In this document: positions 55,717 through 63,943 of the stretch, piece by piece
How positions within the stretch are numbered: the first letter of the stretch is position 1
How the letters are laid out: each line of letters begins with the position of its first letter
Source: Variovorax sp.
GTDB taxonomy: Bacteria; Pseudomonadota; Gammaproteobacteria; Burkholderiales; Burkholderiaceae_C
NCBI GenBank assembly: GCA_025352265.1
Contig: JANXTS010000059.1
Coordinates: 1 to 64,000, forward strand
Length of the DNA: 64,000 bases
Direction of reading: 5' to 3'
Notes under the pieces: generated by a model
The model's input: the letters and a program-made list of their open reading frames with translations, nothing else
What the model was told of the DNA's origin: nothing
Databases searched by the model: none
Position numbers and translations under genes: made by a program

Positions 55717-55881
55717 TCTGTGCAACGTGCGTCGCCATGACCTCCAAAGCCAACGGTCGGCCCTGCACCTACTCGCTAACGCGGACAAACATTCCACCCA
55801 TGCGGACCAGCCGAGCACGGGTGTGCTTGCCCCGGTGGCCGGCATCCTCAGACAATGCACTCCCATAACTAGGAAAAAATC

Positions 55882-56358
55882 ATGAAGGGCGACCAACAAG
55901 TCATTGAGCACCTGCAGGCCCAGCTTAGAAACGAGCTGACTGCGATCAACCAGTATTTCCTGCACTACCGCATGCTCAAGCACTGGGGTCTGGACAAACT
56001 GGCCAAGAAGGAATACGAAGAATCGATCGGCGAAATGAAGCACGCCGACTGGTTGATGGACCGCATCTTCATGCTGGACGGTCTGCCGAACTTGCAGGAT
56101 CTCGGCAAGCTGAATATCGGCGAAGACGTGCCCGCGTTATTGAACTGCGACCTCGGCGCCGAAACCGCTGCGCAGGCGACAATCAAGGCTGGCATCGCGC
56201 ATTGCGAACTGGTGCGTGACTACGTCTCGCGCGATCTCCTTCAGAAGATCCTTGACGACACCGAAGAGCACATCGATTTCCTCGAGACGCAGATCGATCT
56301 GGTCGGCAAGGTGGGCTTGCAAAATTACCTGCAAAGCCAGATGGGCGAACTTAAATAA
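55882..56358 (+). CDS. bfr: Bacterioferritin
   Basis: The 158-residue protein is a 24-mer iron-storage ferritin. It starts MKGDQQVIEHLQAQLRNELTAINQYFLHYRM, with the ferroxidase glutamate E18 and the haem ligand methionine near residue 52 (MLDGLPNLQDLG). TEEHIDFLETQIDLV is the late ferroxidase helix. It lies between the peroxide and iron regions, consistent with Fenton protection. It ends at a strong terminator. Confidence 0.96.
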   Translation: MKGDQQVIEHLQAQLRNELTAINQYFLHYRMLKHWGLDKLAKKEYEESIGEMKHADWLMDRIFMLDGLPNLQDLGKLNIGEDVPALLNCDLGAETAAQATIKAGIAHCELVRDYVSRDLLQKILDDTEEHIDFLETQIDLVGKVGLQNYLQSQMGELK

Positions 56359-56382
56359 CGCAGCCTTGCCTTGGTGCCAAGA

Positions 56383-56409
56383 GCGGGATTTCGGTCCCGC
56401 CCTTTTTTT
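56383..56409 (+). terminator. Intrinsic terminator of bfr
   Basis: GCGGGA-TTTCGG-TCCCGC is followed by a seven-T run, 25 bases past the stop. Confidence 0.85.
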
Positions 56410-56504
56410 GCTTCCTATTCATGCCGCACTGATTGCTATCTATGCAGTAGCGAGACCGTCGGCACAAACGGGCAATTAGGGCAAACCTAGCCGCGTCCGC
56501 TCAG

Positions 56505-56522
56505 TTTACGGCCAACCGTAAA
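56505..56522. promoter_or_regulatory. Inverted repeat next to the PepSY Fur-like box
   Basis: TTTACGG-CCAA-CCGTAAA is a perfect 7-bp inverted repeat with a 4-base spacer, partly overlapping the Fur-like box. It may be a second operator in the same control region. Confidence 0.45.
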
Positions 56523-56540
56523 TGGTAGTGATTCTCATTT
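56520..56540. promoter_or_regulatory. Fur-like box of the PepSY/flavin cluster
   Basis: The stretch reading AATGGTAGTGATTCTCATTT (within 56521-56540) resembles the Fur consensus GATAATGATAATCATTATC. It lies just upstream of a TAGAAT box (56548-56553) and 25 to 45 bases before the PepSY start. Iron repression of the cluster is expected. Confidence 0.65.
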
Positions 56541-56564
56541 GTGCGGCTAGAATTGTGACTGACA

Positions 56565-57233
56565 ATGACTGCAACCACCGCCTACTCTTCCGCTACCACG
56601 GACCGCCGACGCGCTTATTGGCTCAAGACACTGCACGAGTGGCACTGGGTGAGTTCGGCGGTTTGCCTGATTGGTTTGATTCTTTTCAGCGTGACCGGCT
56701 TTACCCTCAACCATGCAGGGCAAATCGAAGCCAAACCGTCTGTTTTGAGCCAGCACGCCAAGATCGAAGAGGCGCTACAAGCCACGCTCGCGAGCCGGAG
56801 CGCCGCGGTCAAGGCCGACAGTACGAGCAGGGGCAAGGCGCCCATTCCGGCCGTATTGCAGGCGTGGATACAGAAACAGTTTGAGGTTGACACCTCGGGC
56901 CGCGAAGCCGAATGGTCCGATAACGAAATCTATCTATCGTTGCCGCGTCCCGGCGGCGATGCCTGGCTGCGTGTCAGCCTGACCGGCGGCGAAGCCGAAT
57001 ACGAGCGCACCGACCGCGGCTGGCTCGCCTATCTGAACGATCTGCACAAAGGCCGCAACACCGGCGCGGCCTGGAGTTGGTTCATCGACATTTTTGCCGG
57101 CGCTACGTTGGTCTTTTCGATCACCGGCTTCTTCATTCTCAAGATGCATGCTGGCAACCGGCCGTTTACCTGGCCGATGGTCGGGATGGGGTTAGCCATT
57201 CCGGTGCTGCTCGCGCTGCTGTTTATTCACTGA
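56565..57233 (+). CDS. PepSY-domain membrane protein
   Basis: The 222-residue protein has a short N-terminus, a first membrane segment (about 28-48; VSSAVCLIGLILFSVTGFTLNH), a periplasmic PepSY-like part (about 60-165) and two more segments (about 172-192 and 203-220). PepSY_TM proteins of this kind are linked to iron uptake and, with ApbE, to flavin-based ferric reduction. The -10 box at 56548 leaves only a few bases before the ATG and no clear ribosome site, so it may be leaderless or start elsewhere. It heads the operon. Confidence 0.85.
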   Translation: MTATTAYSSATTDRRRAYWLKTLHEWHWVSSAVCLIGLILFSVTGFTLNHAGQIEAKPSVLSQHAKIEEALQATLASRSAAVKADSTSRGKAPIPAVLQAWIQKQFEVDTSGREAEWSDNEIYLSLPRPGGDAWLRVSLTGGEAEYERTDRGWLAYLNDLHKGRNTGAAWSWFIDIFAGATLVFSITGFFILKMHAGNRPFTWPMVGMGLAIPVLLALLFIH

Positions 57234-57264
57234 TATCCATCGACTCATCAAGAAGAGGTTCTAC

Positions 57265-57798
57265 GTGCAACTCCGCTATGCCTTGGCTCCGCTCACCGCA
57301 TCGGTCCTGTTCACCGCCCCAGCCCTCGCGGCCGGGCTTGGGGTGAACATAGAGGTGCCGCGCCTCAGCGGGTCGCAATAGCACCGTCCCTACGTTGCTG
57401 CCTGGATCGAACGTGCGGACAGCTCGCTCGAGGCGACCCTTGCGGTCTGGTACGACGTGCGCACCAAGACAAACAATCCCGAAGGCGAAGGCACCAAGTG
57501 GCTGAAAGATTTGCGCCAGTGGTGGCGGCGAGGCGGCCGCGAACTCGCTGTGCCTGCTGATGGCATCACAGGCGCTACCAAGCCGGTCGGCAGGCAACAA
57601 CTCAACTTCACCGAAGGCACGGGCGCGATGCCCAAATTGGCGCCAGGTTCGTACAAGTTGGTGGTCGAAGCCGCCCGTGAAGCCGGTGGTCGTGAGGTCG
57701 TGAGCATTCCGTTCCAGTGGCCGCCGACCGCAGCCCGCCCGGTAGTAGCGACGGGCAAGGAAGAGTTGGGGGAAATCACGCTCGAATTCAAACCTTGA
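57265..57798 (+). pseudogene. DUF2271 family gene interrupted by an amber codon
   Basis: A GTG start at 57265 with AGAGG upstream opens a signal-peptide-like N-terminus (VQLRYALAPLTASVLFTAP). After 38 codons an in-frame TAG (57379-57381) falls exactly where family members have tyrosine before HRPYVA (probably TAC to TAG). The frame then continues cleanly to 57798 (VWYDVRTK, KWLKDLRQWWRRGGREL, GATKPVG, FQWPP). Everything else looks intact, so the loss is recent, or the codon is read through. DUF2271 is usually next to PepSY/DUF4198/ApbE genes. If dead, the cluster lacks one periplasmic component. Confidence 0.85.
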
Positions 57799-57862
57799 AC
57801 GACGCGAGCATTACTGCCGTCTTCACCGTCCATCGACCCACTTGCACTCCTTGGAGCCTCCC

Positions 57863-58669
57863 ATGAAGTTTCCCGTCCTCGCGACAGCCGCCACTGTGAT
57901 CGCGCTTCCCGCCGCACTCGGCACCGCGCATGCGCATAACGCGTGGTTGCTGCCTTCTACTACCGTGTTTTCGAAGGCCGACGTGGTCAACATCGATGCT
58001 GCCGTATCGAATGATCTGTTCGTCGCCAATCACGCACCGCTGCGCCTCGACGGCCTGCAGATCACTGCTCCCGACGGCAGCACGATCAAGCCGGACAACG
58101 AAGCCAAGCTCAAGCAACGAACGGTCTTCGACGTCGCTGTGGCGCAGCCTGGCACCTACCGTATCGCGGTGATCAACTCGGGCGCGTTCGCCTCCTGGAA
58201 AGACAAGGCCGGTGCGCAAAAGCGCGCGCGTGGCACGGCCGAGAGCATCGCCAAGGAAGTACCGCCCGATGCAACCGACGTGGTCATCTCGCAATCGTCG
58301 GGGCGCATCGAAACCTTCGTTACCGTGGGCAAACCGTCTGCGCTGAAGCCGATCGGCCAGGGACTGGAGCTCATATCCACTGGCAGTCCGACCGATCTGG
58401 TGAAGGGCGAAAAGACGACCTTCACGTTGAACATCGACGGCCAGCCAGCCAAAGACCTCGAAGTCACCGCGACGGCCGGCAACACGCAGTACCGCGACAA
58501 GCTGCAGGAAACCAGAATGAAGACCGACGCCCAAGGACAGTTCAGCGTGACGTGGCCGACGGCTGGCATGTATTGGCTCGATGTCAGCACAAAGGACGAC
58601 AAGACCACCGTGCCACTGGCCAAGGAACGTCGCCTGACTTACGCGGCGACCCTCGAAGTCATGCCCTGA
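57863..58669 (+). CDS. DUF4198 periplasmic protein
   Basis: The 268-residue protein starts at ATG 57863 (MKFPVLATAATVIALPAALG) with GGAG ahead. A signal peptide is cut near AHA-HNAW. The DUF4198 pattern is HNAWLLPSTTVF and later TDLVKGEKTTFTLNIDGQPAKDLEVTATAGN, suggesting two Ig-like folds. It is annotated as a putative nickel or metal-uptake accessory, but in this setting it probably belongs to the flavin/iron module. An ATG seven codons upstream is less likely. Confidence 0.88.
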   Translation: MKFPVLATAATVIALPAALGTAHAHNAWLLPSTTVFSKADVVNIDAAVSNDLFVANHAPLRLDGLQITAPDGSTIKPDNEAKLKQRTVFDVAVAQPGTYRIAVINSGAFASWKDKAGAQKRARGTAESIAKEVPPDATDVVISQSSGRIETFVTVGKPSALKPIGQGLELISTGSPTDLVKGEKTTFTLNIDGQPAKDLEVTATAGNTQYRDKLQETRMKTDAQGQFSVTWPTAGMYWLDVSTKDDKTTVPLAKERRLTYAATLEVMP

Positions 58670-58670
58670 C

Positions 58671-59750
58671 GTGTATCCCGACCTCGCTGATTCATGCGCA
58701 GCGGCGCCGACTTGTCCTGCGACGCCTTCGTTTGCCAGCTGGCATGTCGCGGGCTATGCCAACGTCGCAGTGCCGCGCCGCGCGGACCCGACGCGTTTGC
58801 AGCAACTGCAGGGCCGCACCATGGGCACGAGTTGGGCGTTGCGCTTCGACAACCAGCGCCGGCTTCCACTGCCCCTGGTGCATGCTGCGATCAACGATGC
58901 GCTGGCGCGTGTGATCGCTCAGATGAGCCACTGGGAACCCGACTCGGATATCAGCCGATTCAACGCGGCACCCAACGGCTCGCGTCACACCATCGCGCTG
59001 GAATTCCGCAATGTCCTGACGTGCGCGTTGCGCTGGGCCGAAGCCAGTGGCAGCGCCATCGACCCCACGGTAGGCGCGCTGGTCGCTTGCTGGGGATTCG
59101 GTCCGGACGCGGGCGCGTCTAGTTTGGCATTCATACCGTCGGCGCAGGCGGTTGAGGACGCGCGTGCATGCACAGGGTGGAAACGACTTGCCTTCGACGC
59201 AACGACCACCACGCTGTCCCAGCCAGGTGGCGTGAGGCTCGATTTTTCGGGCATTGCAAAAGGCTTTGCTGTGGACCATTGCATTGCGGCGCTCCAAGCC
59301 ATCGGACTCCGCGACGTGCTGATGGAGATCGGTGGTGAGCTGCGCGGTGCCGGACGCCGGCCGGACGGTCAACCTTGGCAAATTGCCATCGACATGCCAG
59401 GTGCCGACCACGCCGTCATACCGCAACGCGTGCGACTCGACGAACTTGCCATTGCAACCTCCGGCAACCGTTGGCATCTGCACGAAACAGACGGCAGACG
59501 CTGGTCGCACACGATCGATCCACGCAGCGGTGAACCGGTTTTTAACGAGTTGGCTGCAGTGACGGTGCTCCATTCGTCATGCATGGAAGCAGACGCCCTC
59601 GCGACGGTACTGATGGTTCTTGGGCCGATTGACGGCATGGCATTTGCGCAGACCCACGACATCGCCGCACGATTCTTTTGCCGCAACAGCGACGCGTTGG
59701 ACGTACGTGCCAGCTCAGCCTGGAAATCGCACACCGCCGGCGCGCAATGA
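58671..59750 (+). CDS. apbE: FAD:protein FMN transferase
   Basis: The 359-residue ApbE family enzyme attaches FMN to Ser/Thr in partner proteins. Core motifs are QGRTMGTSWALRF, HWEPDSDISRFN, LDFSGIAKGFAVD, MEIGGELRGAG, HTIDPRSGEPV and the metal site MEADALATVLMVLG. The first 45 residues show no clean signal peptide or lipobox. The start GTG 58671 lies just past the DUF4198 stop. The likely FMN target is a membrane or periplasmic partner of the cluster. Its stop overlaps the next start in ATGA. Confidence 0.93.
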   Translation: MYPDLADSCAAAPTCPATPSFASWHVAGYANVAVPRRADPTRLQQLQGRTMGTSWALRFDNQRRLPLPLVHAAINDALARVIAQMSHWEPDSDISRFNAAPNGSRHTIALEFRNVLTCALRWAEASGSAIDPTVGALVACWGFGPDAGASSLAFIPSAQAVEDARACTGWKRLAFDATTTTLSQPGGVRLDFSGIAKGFAVDHCIAALQAIGLRDVLMEIGGELRGAGRRPDGQPWQIAIDMPGADHAVIPQRVRLDELAIATSGNRWHLHETDGRRWSHTIDPRSGEPVFNELAAVTVLHSSCMEADALATVLMVLGPIDGMAFAQTHDIAARFFCRNSDALDVRASSAWKSHTAGAQ

Positions 59751-61204
59751 GCGACATGTTCATGCGAGTGCTCGGCGCAGGCGCGATGCTGTTTGCGTAC
59801 GCCGCGTTGTGCTTGGCGGTGTTCTTGCGCGTGCGCAGACGTCGTAGTGCAAATCGTCAGGCCTCGCGAGCGCTGGCTGGCGACGGAGTCAAAAAAACGG
59901 CGCTGGTCTTGTTCGCAAGTCAGACCGGGCAGGCTGAATCGATCGCTTGGGATACAGCGCGCTGGCTGCACGATGCGGGCACGCCTGCGCTCGTATTGCC
60001 GCTCGACGAGGTTGATGCAACCACCCTTGAAGGCGCGTCGCGCGCCTTTTTTATCGCTAGTACCTATGGCGAAGGCGATGCCCCCGATGGCGCCGCCGCC
60101 TTTTCCGAAAAGGTGATGGGCCGGCCGCTGAAATTTCCGACGCTGAGTTACGCCGTCCTTGCTCTGGGCGACCGCGGCTACGACAACTTTTGCGGCTTCG
60201 GGCGCGACATCGACAAGTGGCTGGCAGGCACGGGCGCCCGGTCGATGGTCGCGCGCATCGATGTCAACAACGGCGATCCGGCAGCGTTGGCGCAATGGCG
60301 GGCGCACTGGCGTACGAAGGTCACCGACAACGACAACGACAACGAAATGATCGCAGGCGGAACAGCGGCAACTGACGGTGTTAGCAGTGAAGCCAGTGTG
60401 TTTGCGCCATGGCAGCTTGTGTCGCGTGTGCTGCTGAACGCCGGCAGCGCTGGCGGGCCGATCTATCAACTCGCATTCGGGTCTCCGCAAAGTCTGGTTG
60501 CGGACTGGCGTTCCGGCGACCTCGTGCAGATTCAGCTTGCCGGCAATGCGGGTCGGCTTCGCGAGTACTCCATCGCATCGATCGCCGCCGATGGCCAACT
60601 CGAATTGCTGGTGCGTCAGGAGCAACACCTCGATGGCAGCCTGGGCGCGGCATCGGGCGTGCTGACGTCAACACTTTCGATCGGTGAAACAGTCGCGTTG
60701 CGCCTTCGGCCACACACGCGCTTTCGGCTCGAAGGAAATTCCGGTCGACCACTCGTCCTGATCGGTAATGGGACTGGCCTTGCCGGCTTGCTCAGCCACC
60801 TGCGTGCACGGGCTTCGACGCACGCGATCCAAAACTCGACTCCGATGTCTGCGGCGCAGACCGCTCCGGCAGCCGCCGACAGTTGGTTGATCTTCGGGGA
60901 GCGGAACGCCGCACACGATTTCCTCCTGAAGGCGGAAATCGAGGCCCTGCAACGACGTGGTCATCTGCAGCAACTGGATATGGTCTTTTCGCGCGACCAA
61001 CCCGAGCGGCTCTACGTGCAGCACCGTCTGCTTCACCACGCGGACGAGTTGACGAAGTGGGTCCGCAACGGTGCTGCAATTTATGTGTGCGGCAGTCTGA
61101 AGGGCATGGCGTCGGGCGTGGACGCGGCACTACGGCACATCCTTGGCGATGCGGAACTCAGCGCGCTTTCGCGGGAAGGCCGTTACAGGCGGGATGTTTA
61201 TTGA
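59747..61204 (+). CDS. Membrane-anchored flavodoxin/FAD reductase (CysJ-like)
   Basis: From ATG 59747 (MSDMFMRVLGAG) the protein is 485 residues. One N-terminal membrane segment (about 6-26) is followed by a flavodoxin domain (FASQTGQAESIAWDTA, STYGEGDAPDG; about 45-190) and a ferredoxin-NADP reductase unit (FAD motif REYSIAS, NADP motifs IGNGTGLAGLLSHLR and YVCGSLKGMASGV; about 225-485). It resembles sulfite reductase flavoprotein but without CysI nearby. It probably supplies NADPH electrons across to the PepSY/flavinylated partners, for example for ferric reduction. Confidence 0.9.
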   Translation: MSDMFMRVLGAGAMLFAYAALCLAVFLRVRRRRSANRQASRALAGDGVKKTALVLFASQTGQAESIAWDTARWLHDAGTPALVLPLDEVDATTLEGASRAFFIASTYGEGDAPDGAAAFSEKVMGRPLKFPTLSYAVLALGDRGYDNFCGFGRDIDKWLAGTGARSMVARIDVNNGDPAALAQWRAHWRTKVTDNDNDNEMIAGGTAATDGVSSEASVFAPWQLVSRVLLNAGSAGGPIYQLAFGSPQSLVADWRSGDLVQIQLAGNAGRLREYSIASIAADGQLELLVRQEQHLDGSLGAASGVLTSTLSIGETVALRLRPHTRFRLEGNSGRPLVLIGNGTGLAGLLSHLRARASTHAIQNSTPMSAAQTAPAAADSWLIFGERNAAHDFLLKAEIEALQRRGHLQQLDMVFSRDQPERLYVQHRLLHHADELTKWVRNGAAIYVCGSLKGMASGVDAALRHILGDAELSALSREGRYRRDVY

Positions 61205-61262
61205 GTGTCTGGAAACGCAGGCAACGGTCTAAGTATTGAGCTTCGCAAATTCCGACATCAGT

Positions 61263-61283
61263 CAACAGCCAACAGCCAACAGC
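61263..61283. repeat. Three tandem CAACAGC units
   Basis: CAACAGC repeats three times without interruption in the reductase-bfd gap. It is a simple sequence with no assigned role. Confidence 0.8.
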
Positions 61284-61303
61284 AATTGCAAATGCGATGG
61301 ATT

Positions 61304-61318
61304 CGTATTTATAATACG
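61304..61318. promoter_or_regulatory. AT-rich palindrome upstream of bfd
   Basis: CGTATT-TAT-AATACG is a 6-bp perfect inverted repeat 38 bases before the bfd start. It could be the bfd/tonB operator (possibly Fur or another iron regulator), or hold a -10 box (TATAAT at 61310-61315). Confidence 0.5.
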
Positions 61319-61355
61319 TTTCCTTAAACAGCCAGCCAATCTGCCGTTCACTGCC

Positions 61356-61628
61356 ATGATCGTTTGCGTTTGCCGCCGAGTCTCTGATCGTGAAATCGCA
61401 CGCCATGCGCGCGCGGGCATGACATTCGATGAAGTGCAGTTCGAACTCGGTGTGGCCACTCAGTGTGGTCAATGTGAAAGTTGTGCCCGCGATGTTGTCG
61501 CGCAATGCAACTCTTCGCATCCTGTCGCCGCGCTGAACCGTGAAACCGGGCCTCAGTCGATCCAGCTTGCCAATTCCATTTTGGAAAGCAAAGCATGGAA
61601 CTTTTCTGGGCGCTCGGTGGCAGCCTGA
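61356..61628 (+). CDS. bfd: Bacterioferritin-associated ferredoxin-like protein
   Basis: The 90-residue protein starts MIVCVCRRVSDREIARHARAG. The four [2Fe-2S] ligands are C4, C6, C37 and C40 (QCGQC), the Bfd pattern. Bfd reduces the core of bacterioferritin to mobilise iron in starvation. The C-terminal extension (about 60-90) is longer than in E. coli (64 residues) and unassigned. It lies upstream of tonB-exbBD and is remote from bfr. Confidence 0.93.
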   Translation: MIVCVCRRVSDREIARHARAGMTFDEVQFELGVATQCGQCESCARDVVAQCNSSHPVAALNRETGPQSIQLANSILESKAWNFSGRSVAA

Positions 61629-61669
61629 TCTTCGTAGCCGGCTCGGTTTGGTGGATATTTCGTGCGTAA
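61595..61669 (+). CDS. Possible 24-residue single-helix membrane protein
   Basis: ATG 61595 opens MELFWALGGSLIFVAGSVWW and ends with IFRA and TAA, a hydrophobic one-helix peptide, with GGAA upstream. It overlaps the bfd 3' end in another frame and reaches to 4 bases before the tonB start. It may be a real small membrane protein or chance. Confidence 0.35.
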   Translation: MELFWALGGSLIFVAGSVWWIFRA

Positions 61670-61672
61670 ATC

Positions 61673-62410
61673 GTGGTCTCTGCCGCCTCGCGGGCACGTT
61701 TTTGCGTGCGCGCTCTCTATCGGTTGATTGTGTCTGACCGCTTTTCTTCGCCGCCGACCGTGCTGGGCCTATCTCGAAACACCGTCATCGCTGGTGGTGT
61801 CGTACTTCTTCATCTCGCAGCACTTTGGGCCTTGCAAGCGGGCCTAGTACGCAAGGCAGCCGAATTCGTCATTCCGGTCGAGATCATCAGCCAGTTGATC
61901 GATCCGCCGAAAGAGCCATCTCCTCCTCCTCCTCCTCCTCCCTCACTGCCACAAAAGCAGCTGACAAAACCTCCTCCAACGCCGCGCCCGCAAGCCATTC
62001 GCGAAGCTCGCCCGGTACCGGCGCCGAACGCGCCGATAGGCATCGTCGAACCACCGCCAGCTGCTCAGCCGTTAGCTCCTGCCACGCCGCCTGCACCTCC
62101 ACCTGCGCCGCCGGCACCCAAGCTGGTCGAACTAAGCGCGGGCCAGGTGCAATGGGTACGCAAGCCCTTGCCGGCATATCCCGCGATGAGCAAAAAGCTC
62201 AATGAAAGCGGCACAGTGCTTATCGCGGCCTATTTCAGCAGCAACGGCTCGGTCAGGCGTGCGGAGATTGCGAAATCCAGTGGCTTCGAGCGGCTCGATC
62301 GTGCCGCCACCGATGCCGTGTTGCGATCGCAAATCACCCCTTTGGCCAGTGGCAACGAAGAGACGCTTCGTCTGTTCAATGCACCAATCAGCTTTACCCT
62401 TTCCGAGTAG
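61673..62410 (+). CDS. tonB: Energy transducer TonB
   Basis: TonB couples the ExbBD proton motive force to outer-membrane receptors. The protein is up to 245 residues. The start may be GTG 61673 or GTG 61730 (VSDRFSSPP), which places the first helix properly. It has a membrane anchor (about 38-57), a long Pro-rich periplasmic spacer (PSPPPPPPPSLPQKQ; PPAPPPAPPAP) and the C-terminal TonB domain (PLPAYPAMSKKLNESGTVLIAAYFSSNGSVRRAEIAKSSGFERLDRAATDAV). It is followed by exbB after 12 bases. Confidence 0.93.
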   Translation: MVSAASRARFCVRALYRLIVSDRFSSPPTVLGLSRNTVIAGGVVLLHLAALWALQAGLVRKAAEFVIPVEIISQLIDPPKEPSPPPPPPPSLPQKQLTKPPPTPRPQAIREARPVPAPNAPIGIVEPPPAAQPLAPATPPAPPPAPPAPKLVELSAGQVQWVRKPLPAYPAMSKKLNESGTVLIAAYFSSNGSVRRAEIAKSSGFERLDRAATDAVLRSQITPLASGNEETLRLFNAPISFTLSE

Positions 62411-62422
62411 CTTGGAACTCAT

Positions 62423-63139
62423 ATGAATAATCAATTTGGCCTGATAAACCTCTGGAACCAGGGCGACTTCGTCACCAAAGCCGTCGCCGTAATACTGATC
62501 GGCATGTCGCTCGCATCGTGGATCGTCATATTCATCAAGGCGATCGACGTCATCAAGTACAAGCAGTTGGCCAAACATTCTTCCGACTTCTGGCACAGCG
62601 AAGATTTCGCTACGGCACTGCAAAAACTCGGCAAGGACAACAGCAATCCGTTTCGCGTGCTGGCGCTCGAGGGCCGTGAAGCCACTGCGCACCATCGCAA
62701 CACCAAGGCGCATCTGCACGACACGCTCGATGTAAGCGACTGGGTGACGCGCAGCTTGCGCAATGGCATCGACGAGTTCACCGCGCGCCTCCAAACCGGG
62801 CTGGCGATCCTCGCGTCGGTCGGCTCCACCGCTCCGTTCATCGGCCTGTTCGGTACGGTCTGGGGCATCTACCATGCGCTGATGAGTATTAGCACTGCGG
62901 GGCAGGCCACCATCGATAAGGTCGCTGGTCCGATCGGCGAAGCGTTGATCATGACGGCGCTGGGCTTGGCGGTCGCCATCCCCGCCGTGTTGGGCTACAA
63001 CGCGTTGGTGCGCGGCAACAAGTTCGTGCTGACCAAGCTCAACAGTTTCGCGCACGACCTACACGCCTACTTCGTGACCGGCGCGCGCGTACAAAGCGGC
63101 GGCAGCGATGCCATCGTGGTGTCGCTAAAGAAAGGCTGA
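62423..63139 (+). CDS. exbB: Biopolymer transport protein ExbB
   Basis: The 238-residue MotA/TolQ/ExbB protein has three membrane segments (about 18-38, 128-150 and 165-190). The helix signature AILASVGSTAPFIGLFGTVWGIYHALM and the ITMTALGLAVAIPAVLGYNALVR region match. It forms the proton channel with ExbD. The next gene begins 5 bases later. Confidence 0.95.
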   Translation: MNNQFGLINLWNQGDFVTKAVAVILIGMSLASWIVIFIKAIDVIKYKQLAKHSSDFWHSEDFATALQKLGKDNSNPFRVLALEGREATAHHRNTKAHLHDTLDVSDWVTRSLRNGIDEFTARLQTGLAILASVGSTAPFIGLFGTVWGIYHALMSISTAGQATIDKVAGPIGEALIMTALGLAVAIPAVLGYNALVRGNKFVLTKLNSFAHDLHAYFVTGARVQSGGSDAIVVSLKKG

Positions 63140-63144
63140 TCGTC

Positions 63145-63558
63145 ATGGCTTTCGGAACCCAAGACGAACCCGATGAGGTCATGAACGAGATCAACATGAC
63201 GCCGCTGGTCGACGTCATGCTGGTGCTCCTGATCATCTTCATCATTACCGTGCCAGTGATGAAGCACGCAGTAGCCATCGACCTGCCGCGCGCGACGAGC
63301 GAGCCCGAGCAGAGCAAGCCGCAGAACATCCTTTTCAGCGTGACCGCCGACGGCAGCTATTACTGGAACGAACAGAGGATCGAAGACGGCGAATTGCCAG
63401 GTCGCCTGAGCGCGGAGGCGGCTAAGGAACCGCAACCAGAGTTGCACATTCGAGGCGACAAGGCGGTGCGCTACGAGCGGGTGGTGAAGGCGATGTCGGA
63501 AGCGCGCGAAGCCGGCGTACGAAAGATCGGCTTCATCACCGAGCCGGATCAGAAATGA
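63145..63558 (+). CDS. exbD: Biopolymer transport protein ExbD
   Basis: The 137-residue protein has one N-terminal membrane helix with the channel aspartate in INMTPLVDVMLVLLIIFIITVPVM, and a periplasmic C-terminal domain. It completes the TonB-ExbB-ExbD engine. A Fur-regulated hemP follows after 169 bases. Confidence 0.95.
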   Translation: MAFGTQDEPDEVMNEINMTPLVDVMLVLLIIFIITVPVMKHAVAIDLPRATSEPEQSKPQNILFSVTADGSYYWNEQRIEDGELPGRLSAEAAKEPQPELHIRGDKAVRYERVVKAMSEAREAGVRKIGFITEPDQK

Positions 63559-63607
63559 CGGCTTTCGCAAGATAAATTAAGCCATCGCTGCGATTGACTT
63601 TTTACTT

Positions 63608-63626
63608 GAGAATAGTTATCATTTAC
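63608..63626. promoter_or_regulatory. Fur box upstream of hemP
   Basis: GAGAATAGTTATCATTTAC matches the Fur consensus GATAATGATAATCATTATC at most positions. It lies about 100 bases before the hemP start, leaving room for a promoter. Confidence 0.75.
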
Positions 63627-63727
63627 GTACCACTTCTAAATTTGGCCTTTGATCCAGTGCAGTAGCTCTGCTTCACATGGGCTCATTAGCCTCAGCCGCC
63701 CCCTCCGCACCTGTGCAAAGGATTCAC

Positions 63728-63943
63728 ATGCCAACCCCAACCAACGCGTTCACCGTTTTGAACCATCCGTCGCTCGACAATTCGGGGCGCGGGGCGGGTC
63801 TGACAGCGTCCTCCAGTCCGGTCGCCGGCTTGGTCGAAAGCGTGGAACTCCTCCGAGGCAATAAGACAGTGGGCATCCTGCACAACGGATTGCTCTATCG
63901 GCTGCAAGCCACCAAACTCGGCAAGTTGATCCTTACCAAATAA
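63728..63943 (+). CDS. hemP: Hemin uptake protein HemP
   Basis: The 71-residue protein starts at ATG 63728 (MPTPTNAF), with an earlier ATG at 63677 less likely. The conserved end VESVELLRGNKTVGILHNGLL, then YRLQATKLGKLILTK, is diagnostic of HemP/HmuP. HemP binds near promoters to activate haem-receptor genes in Burkholderia and Bradyrhizobium. A haem receptor gene is expected just outside the window; 63944-64000 shows none. Confidence 0.92.
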   Translation: MPTPTNAFTVLNHPSLDNSGRGAGLTASSSPVAGLVESVELLRGNKTVGILHNGLLYRLQATKLGKLILTK

